Origin: Eubacteriaceae bacterium | GTDB lineage: Bacteria > Bacillota > Clostridia > Lachnospirales > Lachnospiraceae | Direction: 5' to 3' | DNA length: 64,000 nucleotides | Assembly (NCBI GenBank): GCA_902362455.1 | Contig: CABIWJ010000001.1 | Span: forward strand, 62,001 to 126,000 | Part shown: positions 9,396 through 18,295 of the stretch, piece after piece | Layout of the letters: every line of letters begins with the position of its first letter | Position numbering within the stretch: position 1 is the first letter of the stretch | Program-made: the position numbers and the translations under genes | Notes under the pieces: model-generated | What the model was told of the DNA's origin: nothing | What the model saw: the letters and a program-made list of their open reading frames with translations, nothing else | The model's database searches: none

Positions 9396-10037
9396 TTATT
9401 TGATAAAGTAATTCAGAAATGTCAGATATTTAAAACGATATTTTACTGTATATTCATCTGAAACTGCCTGAAATTCATCGGTTGTAAGTGTCTCTTTTAA
9501 TAATTCTTCACTTTCCGGATTAACTGTGCCATGTGAAATGTCAATAAAGCAAAGTGGAGGATATAGAACACACCACCAGTTTTTACCTTTTGCCTCGCCG
9601 ATTTTTATCTGGAAGGCTCTATATGTTCCGGGAGGAAATGTATAGCTGCCATATGATTTGGTTGGAAAATAAGTATCAGTAATCTCGGCAGTGACTGGAT
9701 AATCATAATCATTTTCGGAGATAACGTTGTTGGCAATTGAGATTATGTCGTTGGTATGAGATGATAATAAATCTTCTGTTTCACTAATACTTTTGGAATT
9801 GCAAAGAAGTTCTGCAGTATAATTGACAACTGCTTCTTTGACCTTTAACTTGAGCGCCTGGTCAGCATCAGAATCACTATTGGCAATAACGTGAAAACGA
9901 ATTATTTTATGAGAGATGCCCTGTTGTATTGTGGAGATATCGTTGTTCGGTTTAGAAGTTATGTAAGCATATGCAAGTCCTATAACAATTGAGACAATAA
10001 AAATTGGCAGAGAATATGTTCTTTTTCTTGATTTCAT
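9396..10037 (-). CDS. spoIIR: Stage II sporulation protein R
   Basis: SpoIIR is made in the forespore and, across the septum, triggers SpoIIGA to process pro-sigma-E. The ~213-residue product has an N-terminal membrane/signal segment (about residues 8-27), then the family blocks IRFHVIANSDSDADQALKLKVK, a central YPVTAEI, YGSYTFPPGTYRAFQI and GKNWWCVLYPPLCF. Two ATGs are possible (10049 and 10037); AAAGGA directly abuts the first, so the second is preferred, though its spacing is long. It is a single gene, divergent from pyk. Confidence 0.93.
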   Translation of the reverse strand: MKSRKRTYSLPIFIVSIVIGLAYAYITSKPNNDISTIQQGISHKIIRFHVIANSDSDADQALKLKVKEAVVNYTAELLCNSKSISETEDLLSSHTNDIISIANNVISENDYDYPVTAEITDTYFPTKSYGSYTFPPGTYRAFQIKIGEAKGKNWWCVLYPPLCFIDISHGTVNPESEELLKETLTTDEFQAVSDEYTVKYRFKYLTFLNYFIK

Positions 10038-10139
10038 AACTAAATTCATTCCTTTCGATTGATGATAGGATTATTGACGGATTAATTAAAATTATACAAT
10101 ATTAATAAAAAATGACGTAAACATTGAATCAAAATTTAA

Positions 10140-10168
10140 TTGATTAAATCGACAAAGTGAATTATACT
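10140..10168 (+). promoter_or_regulatory. Promoter of pyk
   Basis: TTGATT 10140-10145, 17-base spacer, TATACT 10163-10168. The transcript would have a leader of about 100 bases containing ACTGCC...GGGCAGT (about 10207-10237), a weak hairpin. Confidence 0.55.
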
Positions 10169-10276
10169 TCTAGTGTGACATAGAGAATATAAAGAAAGGA
10201 TTATTGCACTGCCTTGTGTCATCTGTTTTATGGGCAGTTTCGAGGAACTTATCCACGATAATGCATTGGTATAAGA

Positions 10277-11692
10277 ATGAGAAAAACGAAAATTGTTTGC
10301 ACACTTGGACCATCGACAGATAATGATGAAGTTTTAAAGGGAATAATGAAGAATGGTATGGACGTTGCCAGATTCAATTTCTCTCATGGAACACATGAAG
10401 AACATAAAGGAAGATTAGATAAAGTTAAGAAATTCAGAAAAGAGTTAGGCCTTCCGATAGCAGCCATGCTTGATACAAAAGGACCAGAAGTCAGAGTCAG
10501 AGATTTCGAAGATGGAAAGATTATGTTAGAGAATGGCGATAAATTCACTCTTACCACAAGAGAATTAATGGGTAATTCGGAGATTGCTTCAGTAACATAT
10601 AAGGGACTTCCTAAGGATGTTGAAGTAGGAACAAGAATACTTATTGATGATGGATTAATTGAATTAAAAGTATTAGAAGTTACAGATACTGATGTTGTAT
10701 GTGAAGTAATATGTGGTGGACCTGTATCTAACCATAAAGGTGTAAATATTCCTAACGTTGATTTGTCAATGCCATATATAAGTGATGTTGACAGAAGCGA
10801 CATTATATTTGGTATTGAGCAGGGATTTGATTTTATCGCAGCATCATTTGTTAGATGTGCAGATGATATTCTTCAGATAAGAAAGATATTAGATGAGTAT
10901 AATTGTAAGTCAATTAACATCATTTCTAAGATAGAGAATATGCAGGGTGTTAAAAATATTGATGAAATTATTGAAGTTTCAGATGGTATTATGGTAGCCA
11001 GAGGTGATATGGGCGTAGAGATTCCTAATGAAGATGTTCCTGTTATGCAGAAAATGATCATTAAGAAAGTTTACAATGCAGGTAAACAGGTTATAACAGC
11101 AACACAGATGCTTGATTCAATGATTAAGAATCCAAGACCTACAAGAGCTGAGACAACAGACGTTGCAAATGCTATTTATGATGGAACAAGTGCTGTAATG
11201 TTATCAGGTGAAAGTGCTGCTGGTAAATATCCGGTAGAAGCAGTTCAGACAATGGCAAGAATTGCTGAGAGAACAGAAGAAGATATTGATTACAGAAAGA
11301 GATTCTTCGCATTATCAAGAACAGGAAAGATTGAGATAACAGATGCTATTTCTCATGCTACATGTACTACAGCATATGATATCGGAGCTAAGGCAATCGT
11401 TACAGTTACTAAATCAGGAAGAACAGCCAGAATGGTATCTAAATACAGACCTGATTGTGCAATTATAGCATGTGCAATGAGCGATAATGTAGCAAGACAG
11501 CTTAATATGTCATGGGGTGTAACACCTATTATTATTAAAGAAGAAAAAGATACATTTGAATTATTTGAACATGCAGTTGAGGAGGTTAAAGCCAAAGGGT
11601 ATCTTAAAGATGGCGATAATACTGTTATTACTGCCGGAGTACCTCTTGGAACTTCAGGAACAACAAATATGCTTAAGGTAGAGACTGTATAA
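10277..11692 (+). CDS. pyk: Pyruvate kinase
   Basis: Converts phosphoenolpyruvate and ADP to pyruvate and ATP, the last step of glycolysis. The 471-residue protein opens with MRKTKIVCTLGPSTDN, contains the active-site region KIENMQGVKNIDEI followed by ARGDMGVEIP, and PRPTRAETTDVANAI; the C-terminal allosteric domain (SGRTARMVSKYRPDC) is short and there is no extra PEP-utiliser domain. There is no good Shine-Dalgarno before ATG 10277 (the nearest, GAGGAAC, is over 30 bases away), unusual for such a highly expressed gene. Own promoter and terminator suggest a single-gene unit. Confidence 0.97.
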   Translation: MRKTKIVCTLGPSTDNDEVLKGIMKNGMDVARFNFSHGTHEEHKGRLDKVKKFRKELGLPIAAMLDTKGPEVRVRDFEDGKIMLENGDKFTLTTRELMGNSEIASVTYKGLPKDVEVGTRILIDDGLIELKVLEVTDTDVVCEVICGGPVSNHKGVNIPNVDLSMPYISDVDRSDIIFGIEQGFDFIAASFVRCADDILQIRKILDEYNCKSINIISKIENMQGVKNIDEIIEVSDGIMVARGDMGVEIPNEDVPVMQKMIIKKVYNAGKQVITATQMLDSMIKNPRPTRAETTDVANAIYDGTSAVMLSGESAAGKYPVEAVQTMARIAERTEEDIDYRKRFFALSRTGKIEITDAISHATCTTAYDIGAKAIVTVTKSGRTARMVSKYRPDCAIIACAMSDNVARQLNMSWGVTPIIIKEEKDTFELFEHAVEEVKAKGYLKDGDNTVITAGVPLGTSGTTNMLKVETV

Positions 11693-11725
11693 TCATAGAT
11701 AAGTAAATTCAATTTATATAAAGTT

Positions 11726-11758
11726 GGAGACGGAAAGTATTCTGCCTCCGGCTTTTTT
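11726..11758 (+). terminator. pyk terminator
   Basis: Stem GGAGACGGAA / TTCTGCCTCC (one mismatch, one G-T pair), loop AGTA, then GGC and six T (11753-11758). Confidence 0.8.
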
Positions 11759-11888
11759 ACTTACCAGGAAATTTTATTAAAATTGTCCTGGTAAGTAAAA
11801 AACGCTCCGCGAGGATCGCACTGCGGCGGAACGGAAAATGTTGCTATCGCAACCCGCCGCAGGCGGAGAATGTCGCAAGCGACATTCT
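11753..11888. repeat. Multi-hairpin intergenic repeat, copy 1
   Basis: Directly behind the pyk terminator lies a chain of hairpins: TTACTTACCAGGA/TCCTGGTAAGTAA (about 11758-11796), a GC-rich CTCCGC...GCGG segment, GTTGC-TATC-GCAAC (11840-11853) and GAATGTCGC/GCGACATTC (11868-11887). The first ~100 bases recur at 27162-27262, also right behind a terminator. The element is far more GC-rich than its surroundings and has no coding frame. Confidence 0.85.
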
Positions 11889-11900
11889 TAATTCTATTAT

Positions 11901-11930
11901 TTGACAAATAAAAACATTATGTATTATAAT
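11901..11930 (+). promoter_or_regulatory. Promoter of the metallophosphoesterase gene
   Basis: TTGACA 11901-11906, 18-base spacer, TATAAT 11925-11930; 45 bases before the start codon. Confidence 0.7.
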
Positions 11931-11974
11931 GCGAACGGACAAATACAACTTTAACATAAACGTGGAGGAACAAA

Positions 11975-13168
11975 ATGATTGCTGTATTTTTAGCACCACT
12001 ATATATATTGGTAAATGCATATTTATTTTGTAAGATTATGTGGTGGTTTAAATCGTGGTTTCCGGCATTTGAGAAGAAGAAATATTGGATACTGCCAACG
12101 ATTCTATATGTATTTTTTGCATTATCATTTCTGATAGCATTTTTCCTGCCGGCAGGACACTTCAGAAGAATAATGAAATTGATAGGAAACTATTGGCTTG
12201 GAGTTTTACTATACATTGCACTAACGATAATTATAGTAGATCTGGCAAGAATAATCATTGTGCGTGTACTTAAGATAAAATTCACCTCAAAACGTTCAAA
12301 CCAGATACATAGATTTGTGGGAATATTCTGCTCAGTAGTAATAATTGCAACTTCAATATTAGGTGTTATCAATGCAAGAATTATTAGGGTTACATCATAC
12401 GACATTACTATAGACAAAGAGGCTGGAGATATGGATTCCATGAAAGTTGTTCTTGTAGCGGATTTACACTTAGGATATAACATTGGTGTATCGCAGATGC
12501 AGAGAATGGTGGATAAAATTAATAAACAGGATGCCGACCTTGTTGTAATTGCAGGAGATATCTTTGACAATGAATGGGAAGCAGTTGGAGAACCTGACAA
12601 ACTCGCCGGAGTCTTACGTGGAATTAAGTCAAAATATGGTGTCTATGCCTGCTACGGCAATCATGATATAGAAGAACCCATTCTCGCAGGATTTACATTC
12701 GGCGGCAAAGATAAGAAGCAAAGCAGCATTGAGATGGACGAGTTCCTTGAAAATGCTGGAATTAAATTATTAAAAGATGAAGCAGTAATGATAGATGATG
12801 AAATATATCTTTATGGAAGACCGGATGCAAGACGCCCTGGAAGAGGTATTACTAAGCGAAAGACACCATCAGAAATTACAGCATCAATGGATAAAGATAA
12901 GCCTATAATAGTAATTGACCATGAACCAAGCCAGTTGAAAGCCCTTGCAAAAGCCGGTGTAGACGTGGATTTGTGCGGACATACACATGATGGTCAGTTA
13001 TTTCCCGGCAATCTGACAATAAAATTAATGTGGGAAAATGCATATGGATATTTGAAAAAGGGAAAAATGCATAATATTGTTACATCAGGAGTTGGATTAT
13101 TTGGTCCTAACATGAGAGTTGGTACAAAATCAGAGATAAGCGTGGTTAATATACATTTTAAAAGTTAA
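11975..13168 (+). CDS. Membrane-anchored metallophosphoesterase (YkuE/YaeI type)
   Basis: 397 residues; ATG 11975 preceded by GTGGAGG. Four hydrophobic segments fill residues 1-145, then a calcineurin-type phosphoesterase domain: VADLHLGYN (about 163), IAGDIFDNEWE (about 191), CYGNHDIEEP (about 227), VIDHEPSQ and CGHTHDGQLFPGN (about 337). All metal-ligand blocks are intact. Relatives act on phospholipid-linked or nucleotide substrates at the membrane; the substrate here is unknown. The 3' end runs into a degenerate tandem repeat before the next gene. Confidence 0.9.
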   Translation: MIAVFLAPLYILVNAYLFCKIMWWFKSWFPAFEKKKYWILPTILYVFFALSFLIAFFLPAGHFRRIMKLIGNYWLGVLLYIALTIIIVDLARIIIVRVLKIKFTSKRSNQIHRFVGIFCSVVIIATSILGVINARIIRVTSYDITIDKEAGDMDSMKVVLVADLHLGYNIGVSQMQRMVDKINKQDADLVVIAGDIFDNEWEAVGEPDKLAGVLRGIKSKYGVYACYGNHDIEEPILAGFTFGGKDKKQSSIEMDEFLENAGIKLLKDEAVMIDDEIYLYGRPDARRPGRGITKRKTPSEITASMDKDKPIIVIDHEPSQLKALAKAGVDVDLCGHTHDGQLFPGNLTIKLMWENAYGYLKKGKMHNIVTSGVGLFGPNMRVGTKSEISVVNIHFKS

Positions 13169-13169
13169 T

Positions 13170-13281
13170 AAAAAATACTTCAAAATAAATTTGTAAACAC
13201 TTCAAAATAAATTGAAAAATACTTTAAAATAAATTTGCAAATGCTTTAAAACAAAATAAAAAATACTTCAAAACAGATTGG
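13170..13281 (+). repeat. Five degenerate AT-rich tandem repeats of 20-25 bases
   Basis: Consensus about AAAAATACTTCAAAATAAATTTG, five times, filling the whole gap between two same-strand genes and ending in the Shine-Dalgarno (GGAG) of the second. Confidence 0.85.
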
Positions 13282-13288
13282 AGAATCT

Positions 13289-15115
13289 ATGGGTACAAGG
13301 AAAGAGATGAAAAAAAGAGCCAGAAGTACAGTGTTGCATCATTATGGAATACTGCTGGCGGTATGTCTTTTGGCAGCATTTTTTGGAACAGAATTCGCAG
13401 ACAGTCTTGATTTTGTGAATCTGTCTACTAAGTCTAAGACAAAAACTCATGAAAAAATTCTGATAGACAATACAATAGAAAGTCAGGGCAATGAACTGTT
13501 ACACGTTGTCAAGGAAGTTCTGAAAGGTAATTTAGAGCAGGGCGAACAGGAAGCAAATATAATTAAGAAAAATGCTGTGGAAAGTTCAAAAGAATCTGGT
13601 AATAAAGTACTTGGCAGGAGCAGAGGACATCTTGCAGAAATAGTAAATGGAGTTACGAGTGGTTCTATATTTGTAAAAATAGTCAGGATATTTTATCAGA
13701 TAGGGCTGTCTAAAGATGCAATTATTGGTATAGTCGTGATTGTGATAATGACAATCATAGTCGGCTTCTGGTTTCTCATTAAGAATACTTACAAAGCTGT
13801 TGCCAGAAGAATTTTTCTGGAATGTCGTACTTATGAAAGAGTTACACCACAACGTTTTCTATTCTTTATCAAGGCAAGAAAATGGATAAATGTGTGCGTC
13901 AATATGCTTATGCAGTATATATTTTATTTTCTGTGGTCATTAACGATTGTGGGTGCAGTGGTTAAGAGATATTCATATTATATGGTGCCTTATATTGTAG
14001 CCGAGAATCCTGATATACATTGGAAAGATTGCATAAATTTATCAAGAAAAATGATGAATGGACATAAATTCGAATGTTTTGTCTATGAACTTACATTTCT
14101 GTGGTGGGACATATTAGGTATCGTCACACTTGGATTAACTGATTTGTTCTATGCAAATGCATACAAAACAGCATTTTTTTCCGAATATTATACGAAAATC
14201 AGAAGTCTCGCAATAGAGAATAATATCGAAAATACATCAATATTTAATGATATTTATCTATTTGAAAAAGCTGATACAAATCTCTTAAAAGAGAAATATG
14301 CAGATGTAATCAAGATAAGAGAAGAGGTTGAAATTGAGCCACAGTACAAGGGATTACGTGGCTTTATAGAGAAGAATTTCGGAATTACTTTGCATAACAG
14401 ACCTGATGAGGAAAGATTCCAGACTGAGAAAGAACGTGAATTGGCGGTTATTGCAGCAGAAGCAGCGGTAGAAGGAAAGGCATATCCTGATAGATTATCG
14501 CCTAATATGATAACACAGAAGAAGGAAAGACCATTAAAAATACATTATCTCAGACGTTATTCGGTAGCATCTTTAATATTTATGTTTTTCATTTTCTCAT
14601 TCCTCGGCTGGACATGGGAAGTCAGCATACATTTATTCAAGCGTGGAATCTTTATTAACCGAGGTGTTCTGCATGGACCATGGCTTCCGATATATGGTTC
14701 GGGAGGAATACTAATTCTTGTATTGCTCTACAGGTTAAGGAAATGGCCTATATTAGAATTCTTAGCAACGATTCTTATATGTGGAGTGGTGGAATATTTC
14801 ACTTCATATTACCTAGAATTAACCAAAGGAATGAGATGGTGGGATTACAGCGGATATTTTCTTAACCTTAACGGACGTATATGCGCTGAAGGATTATTCG
14901 TATTCGGTGTGGGAGGAATGGCACTTGTCTATATCGTTGCTCCTATTATAGATAGTCTGTTCAGAAGAGTTAATGCAAAATTCACCATAATCATATGCAT
15001 AGTGCTTTTGACTTTATTCATAAGCGACCAGATATATTCAAGTAAATATCCTAATTCCGGAAAGGGAATTGCTAAAAAAGTGAATACTTCGGTACAGTTA
15101 AATATGAAGAGTTGA
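13289..15115 (+). CDS. DUF975 and CmpB-type multi-membrane protein
   Basis: 608 residues. The N-terminal ~330 residues resemble DUF975 (MKKRARSTVLHHYGILLAVCL, several membrane helices, WWDILGIVTLGLTDLFYANAY). A charged cytosolic segment (about 330-415) links to a C-terminal domain of the family annotated as putative ABC-transporter permease CmpB (FLGWTWEVSIHLF, RGVLHGPWLPIYGSGG, YYLELTKGMRWWDYSGYF, NGRICAEGLFVFGVGG). These two domains are often fused in Lachnospiraceae; neither has a firmly known role, and no ATPase is adjacent, so transporter status is doubtful. Confidence 0.8.
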   Translation: MGTRKEMKKRARSTVLHHYGILLAVCLLAAFFGTEFADSLDFVNLSTKSKTKTHEKILIDNTIESQGNELLHVVKEVLKGNLEQGEQEANIIKKNAVESSKESGNKVLGRSRGHLAEIVNGVTSGSIFVKIVRIFYQIGLSKDAIIGIVVIVIMTIIVGFWFLIKNTYKAVARRIFLECRTYERVTPQRFLFFIKARKWINVCVNMLMQYIFYFLWSLTIVGAVVKRYSYYMVPYIVAENPDIHWKDCINLSRKMMNGHKFECFVYELTFLWWDILGIVTLGLTDLFYANAYKTAFFSEYYTKIRSLAIENNIENTSIFNDIYLFEKADTNLLKEKYADVIKIREEVEIEPQYKGLRGFIEKNFGITLHNRPDEERFQTEKERELAVIAAEAAVEGKAYPDRLSPNMITQKKERPLKIHYLRRYSVASLIFMFFIFSFLGWTWEVSIHLFKRGIFINRGVLHGPWLPIYGSGGILILVLLYRLRKWPILEFLATILICGVVEYFTSYYLELTKGMRWWDYSGYFLNLNGRICAEGLFVFGVGGMALVYIVAPIIDSLFRRVNAKFTIIICIVLLTLFISDQIYSSKYPNSGKGIAKKVNTSVQLNMKS

Positions 15116-15147
15116 TGATATATTAAAGTTTGTATATGTAAATGTTT

Positions 15148-16242
15148 CTAGTCTAATTTAATATTAGTTAAACCAATTTCTTCCGGACTTACGGTTGTAT
15201 CACTTATTATCTGAATTTCATCACTTGCAAGCTTCTGGTATATTGAATCATATATTTTAGAATCAAATTTTGTAAATGATGATGTATTGTAAATGAGAGA
15301 TACAGCCTCTTCAGATGTTGAATATTCGATAACTTTACCTGCTTCAAAATTATTCTTATAGAATTTAGTAAGATAATCATATATAGGCAGATAATAATTC
15401 TTAAATGTATTGGCAATTATATTTTCACTGTCTTTAGGATAGCTGTCATCGCAGGCTATTACCTTCACATCATTTTCGGTAGCAAAATCAAGTGATTTAT
15501 TAACTAGTTCTTCATCACATATTATCATTACATCAGGCTTAGTTGCGTAAGCTTTATTTAATGATATATCGTAGTCTTCGATAGCAGTAAAAGTTGAAGA
15601 AATATGTATATCTTTGAGATTAGTATCTTTAGCTGCATAATCTGCACCCTGCAGAAAACCATAATAATAATGAAGCGACTTAATATCATTATCAACTCCA
15701 ACAAATGACAACTTCGAATATCCCTCATATACAGCAGCATAACCGGCAAGAAAACCTAATTCAGCCTCACTGAAAGTTAGCGATATCGAATTAAAATTAA
15801 GTGTTGCATCCGATGCATTACTATTATGTGGTATACCATCAATAATCAGGAAGTATACACCGATATATGAATTCTGGATATCATAAACAGTTTCCTCAAA
15901 TGTCGAGTCAGGACAGATAATAAGTGTTGCACCAGACTTAATGGCACTATCAATTGTTTTTTCGTAAGAACCATTGTAGTCATCAGTCTTGAAAACTGAA
16001 TATTTCTTATCATATTTATCAGAGCAATCAGCTACACTTTGCTTCAACTGGGAGATTTCTTCCTTATGAAGTTCAGAATCTATAATTAATGCTGTATTTA
16101 TGGATTGATTGTCTGAACCTGATGAAGTTTTCTTGTCAGACTTAAATATAGTAATATCAGATTTAAATAAAATAATCAGAATAAAAACTAAGAGAACTAT
16201 ACTTAATATGCCTATATATTTATAGTGTTTTATTAATTTCAT
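15148..16242 (-). CDS. BMP-family substrate-binding protein, membrane-anchored
   Basis: 364 residues. One N-terminal membrane helix (about residues 9-27) without a lipobox cysteine, then a Ser/Asp linker and a periplasmic-binding-protein fold of the basic-membrane-protein (PnrA/BMP) family: TALIID, ATLIICPDSTFEETVYDIQ, FSEAELGFLAGYAAVYEGYSKLSFVGV, YYYGFLQGADYAAKD, VMIICDEELV. BMP proteins bind nucleosides for ABC importers, but no permease or ATPase genes are adjacent, so it may be an orphan receptor. It is convergent with the upstream CmpB-type gene. Confidence 0.8.
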   Translation of the reverse strand: MKLIKHYKYIGILSIVLLVFILIILFKSDITIFKSDKKTSSGSDNQSINTALIIDSELHKEEISQLKQSVADCSDKYDKKYSVFKTDDYNGSYEKTIDSAIKSGATLIICPDSTFEETVYDIQNSYIGVYFLIIDGIPHNSNASDATLNFNSISLTFSEAELGFLAGYAAVYEGYSKLSFVGVDNDIKSLHYYYGFLQGADYAAKDTNLKDIHISSTFTAIEDYDISLNKAYATKPDVMIICDEELVNKSLDFATENDVKVIACDDSYPKDSENIIANTFKNYYLPIYDYLTKFYKNNFEAGKVIEYSTSEEAVSLIYNTSSFTKFDSKIYDSIYQKLASDEIQIISDTTVSPEEIGLTNIKLD

Positions 16243-16487
16243 ACGTTCACCTATTCGTTATGTAATAATTTTGTAATATATTTTACTATCTTTTTAAACA
16301 AATGACAACAAAAAACTTATAATGGATAGTAGTTTATGCGTTCTAAATCAATGTTATTCGAATTATAGAAATCTATGGAGCATTCAATTTGAGTGGAATG
16401 TGGATGACTTTATGCAGGTTCAATGATATACTTATATACAAGGAATGCTTTCAGAAACTGTCGGTTTTCGATGTTTCTTGAAAGTAA

Positions 16488-16553
16488 ATTATTTGGTATT
16501 TACTTTATACAAGTAAGTGGATTATTTGGTACTTACTTGACACAAGTGCAAAG
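16488..16553 (+). repeat. Tandem pair of 33-base repeats
   Basis: ATTATTTGGTA then TTACTT and ACAAGT occur twice head-to-tail (16488-16520, 16521-16553) in the 367-base gap before the HD hydrolase gene. Short frames across it are not supported by a ribosome site. I see nothing else in 16243-16609. Confidence 0.75.
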
Positions 16554-16609
16554 TGCGGGTTTGAGAGTCGCTATTTGTTATATAGTTTATGTAAGAAATG
16601 AGGTTAATT

Positions 16610-17815
16610 ATGAAGTATGAAAAGTTATCCGAAGAAATGGTAAAAAGAATTACTAATGATAGAGAAAATAATTATAAGAACCCATATGCATGTAAAAATA
16701 CAGATATTATAAGAAGAAACCCTGATATGGATAAGGAGAATCTATGGAGACCTGCATTTGTAAGAGATATTGAGAAGATTATACATAGTCCATATTATAA
16801 TCGATATGCAGATAAGACGCAGGTATTTTCATTTTATAAAAATGATGATATTACAAGGCGAGCCTTACACGTTCAGTTAGTATCAAGAATTGCAAGAAAT
16901 ATAGGAAACATTCTGGGATTGAATATCGACTTAATAGAAGCGATTGCATTAGGACATGACATAGGACATACACCATTTGGCCACGCAGGAGAGAGAATAC
17001 TTAATAAAATATACAATGGCAGAACAGGACGATACTTTAATCATAATGTTCATAGTGTACGTGTGCTTGACAATTTATTTGCGAGGAATATAAGCTTACA
17101 GACCTTAGACGGAATAATATGTCATAACGGTGAATTTGAGATGCAGGAATACAGACCTAAGAAAGGACTTACATTTGATAAGTACGATGAAATGGTCGAG
17201 CGATGTTATACGGATAAAGATGAAATTGATAAACTTATTCCGATGACACTTGAGGGCTGTGTGGTAAGAATCTGCGATATGATTGCTTATCTGGGTAAAG
17301 ACCGACAGGATGCAAGAAAAGCCGGCTTCATAGACAGCAGTGTTAAGTTCGAGGATAATGGAATCGGTGTGGAAAATGCGGATATGACTAATAATCTGGT
17401 GGTAAATATTATCGAGAACAGTTATGGCAAAGATTATCTATATATGGACGAGAAATATTATCAGGCAATCAAGATAGCTAAAAGGGAAAATTATGAGAAA
17501 ATCTATTTAAACGAGAAGTTAGACAGATTATATTCTGAAAATATTGAGCCGATGTTCTATGAAATATATGATAAGATGATTAAAGATTTAGAAGAGGAAA
17601 ATAAAAAGTCAGTCATCTATACACATCACATTGATTTTGTTAATTTGAACAGAGGATATTATAAAGATGGAAGAGATTATGCAAATGAGAATAAAGATGA
17701 TATTGTGGTAGATTATCTGGCAAGTATGACAGATGATTATTTTATAGATTTGTATAAATATCTGTTTCCGAAAGGAAAGTATTCGATTAAATATGTTCCG
17801 TATTTTGAAATATAA
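16610..17815 (+). CDS. dGTPase-like HD-domain triphosphohydrolase
   Basis: ATG 16610 (MKYEKLSEE) has GAGG 7 bases upstream, better than ATG 16598; 401 residues. HD-domain residues are visible: ALHVQLVSRIARNIG (first His), ALGHDIGHTPFGHAGE (HD pair) and VRICDMIAYLGKDRQDA (last Asp), with FNHNVHSVRVLDNL between. This is the layout of deoxyguanosine triphosphate triphosphohydrolases, which split dNTPs into nucleoside and triphosphate. Physiological substrate preference cannot be read from sequence. It is monocistronic, with the ileS leader promoter following. Confidence 0.87.
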   Translation: MKYEKLSEEMVKRITNDRENNYKNPYACKNTDIIRRNPDMDKENLWRPAFVRDIEKIIHSPYYNRYADKTQVFSFYKNDDITRRALHVQLVSRIARNIGNILGLNIDLIEAIALGHDIGHTPFGHAGERILNKIYNGRTGRYFNHNVHSVRVLDNLFARNISLQTLDGIICHNGEFEMQEYRPKKGLTFDKYDEMVERCYTDKDEIDKLIPMTLEGCVVRICDMIAYLGKDRQDARKAGFIDSSVKFEDNGIGVENADMTNNLVVNIIENSYGKDYLYMDEKYYQAIKIAKRENYEKIYLNEKLDRLYSENIEPMFYEIYDKMIKDLEEENKKSVIYTHHIDFVNLNRGYYKDGRDYANENKDDIVVDYLASMTDDYFIDLYKYLFPKGKYSIKYVPYFEI

Positions 17816-17875
17816 TAATTCTGATTGTGAAATTGTATAGAAATTGCTTGAACATAATTTTTTGAAAATCAATAA

Positions 17876-17904
17876 TTGACATTTACAAACAGCATTAGTA
17901 TAAT
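17876..17904 (+). promoter_or_regulatory. Promoter of the ileS T-box transcript
   Basis: Consensus TTGACA 17876-17881, 17-base spacer, TATAAT 17899-17904. Confidence 0.85.
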
Positions 17905-17918
17905 AATTTTCAAATGAG

Positions 17919-18216
17919 TAAAGGCTATGAAAGAGACAGTAAGTCTATGCAGAAAGTTTTAGAGAGTCCCGTATGGTGGAAAGGGATATGAGTAAGCATT
18001 GACCGAATATCACTCCGGAGCTGCAGTCCGAAATTATCGTATCTGATTTATATTATTAATTAATAGATACGAATCAGAAGAAGAGTAGAGACTGACGTAT
18101 TTCCAACGTTAAAGGGAACGCATATAAACATCAGATTATATCTGATATAGTATGTCTGTAACAGGTGGTATAACGTTAGAGAGCTTTCGTCCTATTACAG
18201 GATAAGCTCTCTTTTT
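17919..18216 (+). promoter_or_regulatory. T-box riboswitch (Ile) controlling ileS
   Basis: T-box leaders sense uncharged tRNA and permit transcription of the synthetase gene. The specifier region GACCGAATATCACTCC offers ATC (18009-18011), an isoleucine codon, fitting the gene behind it. The antiterminator T-box sequence is ACAGGTGGTATAACG (18161-18175), a slightly degenerate form of the GGTGG-containing consensus. The competing terminator pairs AGAGAGCTT (18178-18186) with AAGCTCTCT (18204-18212), ending in five T. Confidence 0.92.
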
Positions 18217-18224
18217 AGTGTATA

Positions 18225-18261
18225 GGATTAGGGCATCAAAAGCTCCTTTGAAACTCTAATC
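18225..18261. repeat. Small palindromic repeat, copy 1
   Basis: GGATTAGGGCATCAAAAG followed by CTTTGAAACTCTAATC, an imperfect inverted repeat between the T-box terminator and ileS. Related sequences lie at 29113-29138 and 34672-34735. Confidence 0.6.
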
Positions 18262-18295
18262 GGTATAGGAAATAAATTAAGAAAGGAATTTTAGA

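Noticed and set aside
16423-16620. 65-codon plus-strand frame before the HD hydrolase gene
   Set aside because: No ribosome site, crosses the tandem repeat and overlaps the real start in another frame.
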